From contig JAUZOD010000025.1 in assembly GCA_030706635.1 (NCBI GenBank), positions 1 through 56,659 of the forward strand: a DNA stretch of 56,659 nt, in the 5' to 3' direction. The notes beneath the pieces were generated by a model. The model worked only from the letters and a program-made list of their open reading frames with translations. It made no database searches and was not told where the DNA came from. Below are positions 35,581 to 41,641 of this stretch, in pieces. Both the position numbers and the translations under genes were made by a program. The DNA comes from Bacteroidota bacterium (GTDB lineage Bacteria; Bacteroidota; Bacteroidia; Chitinophagales; Chitinophagaceae). Numbering within the stretch: position 1 is the first letter of the stretch; the number at the start of each line of letters is the position of its first letter.

Positions 35581-35609
35581 CAGACTACAGGTTCTGAACA
35601 AAGGTTACA
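35581..35609 (-). promoter_or_regulatory. Candidate ECF-type promoter for the DUF6249 gene
   Basis: Minus strand: TGTAAC (35609-35604), 17 bp, AGTCTG (35586-35581). The -35 motif and spacing are identical to the plus-strand promoter at 35702-35730. Transcription would start some 35-45 bp before the gene start. Confidence 0.45.
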
Positions 35610-35701
35610 GTTGCAGTCCGGATTCCACCGGGCAGGCCAAACCTTCCCCAAAATCAGCCTTTTTGCCGGGATTTTATCACTTCAATGTATCTTACTTAGG
35701 C

Positions 35702-35730
35702 TGTAACCTCCTCATTGGGGTTGCCGTCTA
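35702..35730 (+). promoter_or_regulatory. Candidate ECF autoregulatory promoter
   Basis: TGTAAC (35702-35707), 17 bp, CGTCTA (35725-35730). The AAC/CGTC pair with 16-17 bp spacing is the classic ECF sigma signature, as for Bacillus sigma-M, sigma-W and sigma-X promoters. It ends 6 bp before the GTG start of the sigma gene, which implies a leaderless or nearly leaderless message. Confidence 0.5.
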
Positions 35731-35736
35731 AGTTTT

Positions 35737-36327
35737 GTGATAACTACCGGACTCACCGATACCGAGATCATCAGCAGGGTGCTGCATGGAGAACAAACTG
35801 CGTTTTCCCAGGTAGTGGAGCGTTATCAGAATTATGTATTCACCCTGGTGCTCCGGTTTGTCGACAACCGGGAAGATGCCGAAGAGATCGCACAGGATGT
35901 TTTCGTGAAAGCCTACCGTTCGCTGGCAGACTTCCGCGGGGAATCCAAGTTCAGCACCTGGCTTTTTACCATTACCCGCACAACCTGCATCAGTTTTTTA
36001 AGAAAAAAGAAGCTGTCTATCCAATCCCTGGATAATGAAAAAACCGGATTACAGGTGGAGAACAAAGAATCGGGATTCCGGGCCAATATCATAGAACAGA
36101 AATCCCGTCACAATATGTTGAATGAAGCCATCCGCATGCTGGGCCCGGACGACGGTCAGGTACTGAATCTGTTTTATAAGGGGGAACAGACCCTGGACGA
36201 GATCGGGAAGATCATGGGACTGGATCCTAAAACAGTAAAAGTAAAGCTTCACCGGGCGCGGCAACGATTGAAAGATAAAATGGAAAAATATTTTAGTCAT
36301 GAGGTTAAGGAGATACAGGATGATTGA
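35737..36327 (+). CDS. ECF RNA polymerase sigma factor (RpoE-like)
   Basis: A 196-residue ECF sigma factor. Region 2: LVLRFVDNREDAEEIAQDVF, then VKAYRSL and ESKFSTWLFTITRTTCISFL. Region 4: DEIGKIMGLDPKTVKVKLHRARQRLK, split here by length. The GTG at 35737 is the only start that keeps the conserved N-terminal DTEIISRVLHGEQTAFSQ. Its stop overlaps the anti-sigma start by 8 bp. Paired -35/-10 motifs on both sides of the upstream gap suggest it drives itself and the divergent membrane gene. Confidence 0.92.
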   Translation: MITTGLTDTEIISRVLHGEQTAFSQVVERYQNYVFTLVLRFVDNREDAEEIAQDVFVKAYRSLADFRGESKFSTWLFTITRTTCISFLRKKKLSIQSLDNEKTGLQVENKESGFRANIIEQKSRHNMLNEAIRMLGPDDGQVLNLFYKGEQTLDEIGKIMGLDPKTVKVKLHRARQRLKDKMEKYFSHEVKEIQDD

Positions 36328-36928
36328 CGGCAAAAGCGGCCTGCCCGGAAATGGCATGGAAAATGGATTATCTTATACTGATTTTCATAAACCCAATCAT
36401 ATGGACAGCGCGGAACACATAGAAGACCGGTTATGGGATTTTATTGACGGACGGAGTTCAACGGAAGAACAGGCGCTAATCAGGAAACTCATTGCTGATG
36501 ATCCGGCCTGGAAACGCCGGTACGATGAGTTCATGCGTGTGGACCAGGCCATGAACCAACAGGAACTGGATGCGCCTTCCCTGCGCTTTACCAAAAATGT
36601 AATGGAACAGATTGCCCGGTTGCATGTTGCGCCGGCCACCAGGAACTATATCAACAAAAATGTAATCCGGGGAATCACGGCTTTTTTCCTGCTGATGATC
36701 ATCGGCATTCTGATCTATTTCATCGGACAGTTTCATTGGATAAGCTCCTCTACAGATAATTTAATTTCTCCGTATCATATCAATGTCGACAAACTGAACC
36801 TGGGAAAAGCACTCAACGATACCTCCGTGAACATATTTATTCTGGTGAATGTAGTGCTGGGTTTCATCCTGCTGGATAAATATCTTCAGGAAAAGAGGAA
36901 ATCCCGTAACCACGGAGAACCGGTTTAG
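36320..36928 (+). CDS. Putative membrane anti-sigma factor
   Basis: A 202-residue protein with a cytoplasmic N-terminal part and two membrane helices (about 115-135 and 170-190). The segment HIEDRLWDFIDGRSSTEEQA with LIADDPAWKRRYDEF after it resembles zinc-free anti-sigma N-domains of Bacteroidota. The start is chosen at 36320 because it overlaps the sigma stop, giving translational coupling. An alternative ATG exists at 36299. Function is inferred mainly from position and topology. A heptamer element follows directly after its TAG stop. Confidence 0.75.
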   Translation: MIDGKSGLPGNGMENGLSYTDFHKPNHMDSAEHIEDRLWDFIDGRSSTEEQALIRKLIADDPAWKRRYDEFMRVDQAMNQQELDAPSLRFTKNVMEQIARLHVAPATRNYINKNVIRGITAFFLLMIIGILIYFIGQFHWISSSTDNLISPYHINVDKLNLGKALNDTSVNIFILVNVVLGFILLDKYLQEKRKSRNHGEPV

Positions 36929-37018
36929 GGGTAGATGGTATATGGTTGATGGTTGATGGCTCCCATGTGCGAGTTCGAACAGACGATCCATCAACCATAT
37001 ACCATATACCATCCACCT
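36926..37018. repeat. Heptamer array-loop-inverted array element (copy D)
   Basis: Begins at the TAG stop of the anti-sigma gene: GATGGTATATGGTTGATGG units, a loop with CTCCCATGTGCGAGTTC (complement GAACTCGCACATGGGAG), then CCATCAA, CCATATA, CCATATA, CCATCCA. The core is inverted relative to copies A-C, and the flanking genes here are on the plus strand. Confidence 0.8.
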
Positions 37019-37070
37019 TGCCAGACCAATTCCTTTCCGCCAGTCCCCCATAAATATTACCTTCGCGCCT

Positions 37071-38438
37071 ATGGACATAAAAAATAATATTCTCGAAACA
37101 ATCGGGAATACGCCCCTTATCCGGCTGAATAAAATCACCAAAGATTTTCCCTGCACGGTGCTGGCCAAAGTGGATTATTTCAACCCCGGGAATTCCATTA
37201 AGGACCGAATGGCCATTAAGATGGTGGACGTGGCTGAAAAAGAAGGTAAACTAAAACCGGGGGGCACCATTATTGAATGTACCAGCGGCAATACCGGCAT
37301 GGGCCTCGCCCTCGCTGCTATTGTTAAAGGATATAAATGCATTTTCACCACAACCGATAAACAGTCCAAAGAAAAAATGGACATCCTGAAAGCGGTGGGC
37401 GCGGAAGTGATTGTTTGTCCCACGAATGTGGAACCCGAAGATCCGCGCAGTTATTATTCCGTTGCCCGGCGACTGGCTGCTGAAATACCGAACTCCTTTC
37501 TTTGTAATCAATATGACAATCTCGCCAACCGCCTGGCCCATTATGAAAGCACCGGCCCGGAAATCTGGCGGCAGACCGATGGAAAGATCACCCACCTGGT
37601 ATGCACAGCCGGAACCGGCGGAACGGTTACCGGCACCGCCATGTTTCTGAAAGAAAAAAATCCTGACATACAGATTTGGGCTATTGACGTGGAAGGATCT
37701 TTACTTACCAAATATTTCAATACCGGCGAAATAGACATGAACGAAGTGCATCCTTATGTGTCGGAGGGATTCGGAGAAGATTTTGTTCCGGCTAATTATG
37801 ATATGAAAGTGATTGACCGTTTTGAACAGGTCAGTGATAAAAACGGAGCGGTGATGGCGCGCAGACTGGCGAGGGAAGAAGGCTTATTCTGCGGATATAG
37901 CGCCGGAAGCTGCCTGCAGGGTCTTATCCAGCTAAAAAGCCGTCTGAAAAAAGGAGATCTGGTCGTATGCATTTTCCATGATCACGGAAGTCGTTATGTG
38001 GCCAAGATTTACAATGATCAATGGATGATGGAAAGAGGCTTTCTGGATGTTAAGACCTTCCGGGATATGGTGAATGCCCGGGGTGAGAACAAACTGGTAA
38101 CTATTGGACCCGATCATACCGTAGGGGACGCAGTGGACCTGATGAAACAATTCCATATTGAAAATATACCGGTCTTAAGTGAAGGAGAAATTACAGGAGC
38201 CGTCAGCGAGGGCGGCTTATTCAACATGATGCTGACAGAAGGTACAGACATCAGAAATAAAAAGATCAGCGAAGTGATCGAAGCCCCTTACCCGGTAGTT
38301 TCTTTCGACACACCTGTGGAAAGAATCAGTTCCCTCATCAATAAAGAAAACGGTGCGGTGCTCGCCAAAGATGACAGCGGCCTTTTTCATATCCTCACAA
38401 AATATGATGTGATCCAGTCTTTTACTTTGGAAAAGTAA
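37071..38438 (+). CDS. Cystathionine beta-synthase with CBS domain pair
   Basis: A 455-residue fold-type II PLP enzyme that condenses serine (or O-acetylserine) and homocysteine. The PLP lysine is K44 in PGNSIKDRMA. SGNTGMGLALA and GTGGTVTGTA bind substrate and phosphate. After Y(N)AKIYNDQWM a Bateman module of two CBS domains (about 335-455) follows, as in eukaryotic CBS. There is no haem-binding N-terminus. Cysteine synthase activity is an alternative, but the CBS tail favours transsulfuration. The upstream heptamer element ends 52 bp before the ATG. Confidence 0.9.
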   Translation: MDIKNNILETIGNTPLIRLNKITKDFPCTVLAKVDYFNPGNSIKDRMAIKMVDVAEKEGKLKPGGTIIECTSGNTGMGLALAAIVKGYKCIFTTTDKQSKEKMDILKAVGAEVIVCPTNVEPEDPRSYYSVARRLAAEIPNSFLCNQYDNLANRLAHYESTGPEIWRQTDGKITHLVCTAGTGGTVTGTAMFLKEKNPDIQIWAIDVEGSLLTKYFNTGEIDMNEVHPYVSEGFGEDFVPANYDMKVIDRFEQVSDKNGAVMARRLAREEGLFCGYSAGSCLQGLIQLKSRLKKGDLVVCIFHDHGSRYVAKIYNDQWMMERGFLDVKTFRDMVNARGENKLVTIGPDHTVGDAVDLMKQFHIENIPVLSEGEITGAVSEGGLFNMMLTEGTDIRNKKISEVIEAPYPVVSFDTPVERISSLINKENGAVLAKDDSGLFHILTKYDVIQSFTLEK

Positions 38439-38752
38439 AAACCTGAGCAGCCTGAATCGATAAGATGCGGGCTGCTACCTAACCCTGCCATCCCGTATTT
38501 TTACTAGTATTTATACGATCTTCCCGGTAATTCGTGAACTGTTAAAATCAGGCAAAATGGCTATTGTTGTGAATATGTGTATAAGTTAATTTTGTTCCTG
38601 AAGTTGATTGACACGCATCATACAATATCCAAATCCAAAAACCGTAGTCAAAGTTCTTTTATCCAATATCCGATAGAATTTCCAGATAAAATCCGATATC
38701 AGTCAACTTCATTTTTTTCTTATCCTTTGAATGAACCTCATCCCGAAACCGA

Positions 38753-38886
38753 TCCTGAAAAACCTGAGCTTATCCTGAAAACCGATCCGTCCCTGAGAAA
38801 CCTGACTTTATCCTGAAGAACCGAATCCAAATCCTGAGAAGCCGTTCCTAATCCTGAAAAACCGAATCCAGTCCCCCGAAAACCCT
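38753..38886. repeat. Degenerate tandem repeat of about 20 bp, seven units
   Basis: Units resemble TCCTGAAAAACCGAATCCAA. They start near 38753, 38773, 38791, 38811, 38832, 38852 and 38872, a period of 18-21 and mostly 20. Each unit has the TCCTGA(A/G)AA half best conserved. No inverted arm was seen. Confidence 0.7.
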
Positions 38887-39024
38887 GCGTTCAACGATCT
38901 TTACAGAGCGCTAAACGGAGAAACCATCCTATCCCGAAAAATAATTATTAGAATCCAACGTCCGTAGAAGAACCGGTAAGCAGTTTCCAATTCCATGTCA
39001 AAACCAACTGCATTACTCCAGTAC

Positions 39025-39062
39025 CCTCCTGCTAAATTTGCGAATCACCATTTAGCAGGAGG
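39025..39062. repeat. Perfect 12-bp hairpin with ATTCGCA loop
   Basis: CCTCCTGCTAAA pairs with TTTAGCAGGAGG around a 14-base loop TTTGCGAATCACCA. The loop contains TGCGAAT, the complement of the ATTCGCA core found in heptamer copies A-E, although the stem is unrelated to the heptamers. Confidence 0.7.
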
Positions 39063-39104
39063 CACTCGCAAGAGACTCTCCCCGATAATTTAAGACGCTG
39101 TTTC

Positions 39105-39190
39105 GTTGATGGTATATGGTTGATGGTCAATGGACCTCATTTGCGAATTTACGCCTGATATCCATCAACCATCAACTATCAACCATCAAC
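39105..39190. repeat. Heptamer array-loop-inverted array element (copy E)
   Basis: GTTGATGG, TATATGG, TTGATGG, TCAATGG, a loop with ACCTCATTTGCGAATTT (complement AAATTCGCAAATGAGGT), then CCATCAA, CCATCAA, CTATCAA, CCATCAA. Orientation as in copy D. It ends directly at the TATATTTG motif of the next gene. Confidence 0.8.
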
Positions 39191-39191
39191 G

Positions 39192-39199
39192 TATATTTG
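39192..39199 (+). promoter_or_regulatory. Candidate -7 element, nearly leaderless gene
   Basis: TATATTTG fits TAnnTTTG and lies just 4 bp before the ATG of the next gene. The -33 position would fall within heptamer copy E, which has no TTTG there. If active, the message would start at or near the ATG. Confidence 0.35.
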
Positions 39200-39203
39200 C
39201 CTC

Positions 39204-40301
39204 ATGTACTTTTCGTTCGACAAAAGTGCCGGAGACGCTAACAAGCCGTCCCGGAAAAAACCCATTTTTCCTGTCAATGATCTGCTGCGGGATTATCTCA
39301 AGCAACATGGAAGAGAAGTAAAACTCCCCGTTTCTTACAACGACCTCCGTCTGATCTCCTACGCGGTTCCGCTGAAAGATAAAAACGGCCAGGACAGCTT
39401 GTGGGAAACCGTCTCTTACGATATGCAGCACTGGCAGTACATCAGGGCCGGACTGATTAAAATGTACGCTATCCTCAAAACAGAGGGCGATCTGAGTTTC
39501 AGTAAACATCTGGATGTAGCCCGCGTGGATTTCTGCAGTTTTGCCAATTCAAGTCCTTTCCGCATCCGGATTGTGAATAAATTCAACGACAACTATGATC
39601 ATTACTACATAAAACAGGCCGATGCCTCACGGGTTTACGGACTGGAACTGGAGCACCTGCTTTCCCCCAACCGGATCACTTTTTTTACCCATAACCATAC
39701 CCTGGTGGAAGAGCATATTCCGGGCATTCCCGGAGATGTATTCATAACGAAATATCTTAATGAACCCATCACCAACCGCATCCGTTTTGCCAAAGAATTC
39801 GTAAAATTCAATGAACGGTGTTTTGTACGATTGCTGGGCGATATGCGTTCCTATAATTTCGTGGTGAACATTACACCGGACATTGAGGATTTTCAATATC
39901 GCATACGGGCCATAGATTTCGATCAGCAGTCTTATGAAGGACGTAAGAATTTATACCTGCCGCAATTCTTCAAGGAGAATAAAGCATTTGTGGACCTGTG
40001 TATAGATCATTTAAATAAGGATTCCATAACGCAGTACCAGACCGAGGAAAGGACGATGATGGCCTTCCGCGTGGCTTCTTCACGGTTCAGGTTAATGCAT
40101 TTGCTGAACATCATGTCCAAAGACCAGATCTCCACAAAAGAAAAACTGGACCAATTGAAGCAGGAACTCGCCGAGGCGTTCGATGCACCCATTTTTCTCA
40201 AATGCCGATCCATGGGCCAGTTGGTAAAACGGCAGTTGAAACAGACCCTGCAGAAAAATCTTGCGCTCATCCAGAAGAACCTGGGCCGGTTCGAAGACTG
40301 A
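39204..40301 (+). CDS. Unknown protein with kinase-like catalytic motifs
   Basis: A 365-residue soluble protein that I cannot assign to a named family. The segment RLLGDMRSYNFVVN (D213, N218) followed by RIRAIDFDQQSYEG (D238, D240) has the spacing of the catalytic loop and metal-binding strand of aminoglycoside phosphotransferase or HipA-like kinases (GDxxxxN ... IDFD). An N-terminal lysine candidate lies in NKFNDNYDHYYIKQ. The C-terminal 80 residues are helical and basic. The kinase idea rests on these short motifs only. The gene precedes the aldolase gene by 146 bp. Confidence 0.6.
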   Translation: MYFSFDKSAGDANKPSRKKPIFPVNDLLRDYLKQHGREVKLPVSYNDLRLISYAVPLKDKNGQDSLWETVSYDMQHWQYIRAGLIKMYAILKTEGDLSFSKHLDVARVDFCSFANSSPFRIRIVNKFNDNYDHYYIKQADASRVYGLELEHLLSPNRITFFTHNHTLVEEHIPGIPGDVFITKYLNEPITNRIRFAKEFVKFNERCFVRLLGDMRSYNFVVNITPDIEDFQYRIRAIDFDQQSYEGRKNLYLPQFFKENKAFVDLCIDHLNKDSITQYQTEERTMMAFRVASSRFRLMHLLNIMSKDQISTKEKLDQLKQELAEAFDAPIFLKCRSMGQLVKRQLKQTLQKNLALIQKNLGRFED

Positions 40302-40411
40302 TCATCCGGCTTTTACCTCCCGCTGATTGCGCCTGCATTACAGATGACAATGAATTCAGAAGATCCATTTCATCGCCCTATTTTGAGCCGCCGGAACCCC
40401 ACACTTTATTG

Positions 40412-40419
40412 TATCTTTG
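40412..40419 (+). promoter_or_regulatory. Candidate -7 element for fructose-bisphosphate aldolase
   Basis: TATCTTTG matches TAnnTTTG and ends 28 bp before the ATG, a normal distance. No -33 TTTG was found at 19-21 bp. Confidence 0.35.
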
Positions 40420-40447
40420 CGGCTTCTTATTCAAAAAAAAACAATCT

Positions 40448-41515
40448 ATGGCCAAGTACAAAGCAGGCGTATTATTCGGCGAAGAACTGGAAGCCTTATA
40501 CCAGGATGCAAAAAATAATCAGTTTGCCATACCCGCAGTCAACGTAACCGGAACAGACACCATTAATGCTTCGCTGGAAGCTGCGGCAAAAGTGAATTCT
40601 CCCATCATCATTCAATTCTCTAACGGCGGTGCACAATTCGTTGCCGGCAAGGGGATGCCCAACGATAAACTGCAGGCCAATATTCAGGGGGGCGTTTCGG
40701 GCGCGCTGCATATTCACACCGTGGCCAAATATTATGGTGTTCCCGTAATTGTGCATACTGATCATGCCGCCAAAAAATGGTTGCCCTGGATCAGCGGTTT
40801 GCTTGACGCCGGTGAGCAATATTTCAAAGAAAAAAAACAGCCACTTTTTAGTTCCCATATGCTGGATCTTTCCGAAGAACCCCTGGAGGAAAATATTCAT
40901 ACTTCCGTTGAATTCTTCAGGAGAATGAAACCCCTGGGCATGGCCATCGAGATCGAGCTTGGCGTTACCGGCGGAGAAGAAGACGGCGTTGACAACAGTG
41001 GTGTGGAGAATGACAAGCTGTATACGCAGCCGCAACACGTGGCCTATGCTTATACCGAGCTTAGCAAAGTGGGCCCTTTATTCAGCGTTGCTGCCGCATT
41101 CGGAAATGTACATGGTGTGTACAGTCCCGGCAACGTGGAGTTACGCCCGGTAATTTTGAAGAACAGTCAGGACTATATCGAAAAAGAACTGAAAACAAAA
41201 TCCAAGCCCGTCTATTTCGTATTTCATGGCGGAAGCGGATCTCCCCAGCATCAAATTCGCGAAGCCATCGGCTACGGAGCCATTAAGATGAACCTGGATA
41301 CGGATCTGCAATGGGCTTTTTGGGAAGGAGTACAGAAATACTATAAGAAAAACGAAGCTTACCTGCAGGCCCAACTGGGAAATCCTGAAGGTGCTGACCG
41401 CCCCAATAAGAAATTCTATGATCCGAGGGTATGGCTTCGTAAGGGGGAAGAAAGTTTTATAAGCCGTCTTCAGATTGCTTTTGAAGATCTAAACTGCATT
41501 AATAGAAATTCGTAA
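40448..41515 (+). CDS. fbaA: Class II fructose-bisphosphate aldolase
   Basis: A 355-residue zinc-dependent aldolase for fructose 1,6-bisphosphate cleavage in glycolysis and its reverse in gluconeogenesis. Motifs: FAIPAVNVTGTDTINA, VIVHTDHAAKKWLPW (metal histidine), SSHMLDLSEEPLEENI, EIELGVTGGEEDGVD, VFHGGSGSPQHQIREAI and GAIKMNLDTDLQWAFW. The type IIA (E. coli-like) length and DHA insert fit. Start codons far upstream would put unrelated sequence before the conserved MAKYKAGVLFGEE, so 40448 is chosen. Confidence 0.95.
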   Translation: MAKYKAGVLFGEELEALYQDAKNNQFAIPAVNVTGTDTINASLEAAAKVNSPIIIQFSNGGAQFVAGKGMPNDKLQANIQGGVSGALHIHTVAKYYGVPVIVHTDHAAKKWLPWISGLLDAGEQYFKEKKQPLFSSHMLDLSEEPLEENIHTSVEFFRRMKPLGMAIEIELGVTGGEEDGVDNSGVENDKLYTQPQHVAYAYTELSKVGPLFSVAAAFGNVHGVYSPGNVELRPVILKNSQDYIEKELKTKSKPVYFVFHGGSGSPQHQIREAIGYGAIKMNLDTDLQWAFWEGVQKYYKKNEAYLQAQLGNPEGADRPNKKFYDPRVWLRKGEESFISRLQIAFEDLNCINRNS

Positions 41516-41524
41516 GACCCGGTA

Positions 41525-41544
41525 TTGTTGTTGACGGTTGACAG
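41525..41544. repeat. Heptamer remnant after the aldolase gene
   Basis: TTGTTGTTGACGGTTGACAG, about three TTGACGG-like units, 9 bp after the aldolase stop. There is no inverted arm. TTGACGGTTGACA also follows the ubiX gene. Confidence 0.45.
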
Positions 41545-41641
41545 TATGACCCATAGTGGCTACCACTCATCCATATTCGGGTGTTAATGCATTATTCGTA
41601 CGGCTCAAAATCCATATATTCATCCCCTATTTAAATCATCT

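Larger units (their letters stand above)
38439..39203. other. Gene-free region rich in repeats
   Basis: 765 bp without a gene. In order it contains AT-rich sequence, a degenerate 20-bp tandem array (38753-38886), a perfect 12-bp hairpin (39025-39062), a heptamer element (39105-39190) and a -7 promoter motif. A 79-codon frame at 38577 is an artefact of the tandem array. Confidence 0.7.

Noticed and set aside
38577-38816. 79-codon frame in the gene-free region
   Set aside because: Half of it is the degenerate 20-bp tandem array read through; no coding character.
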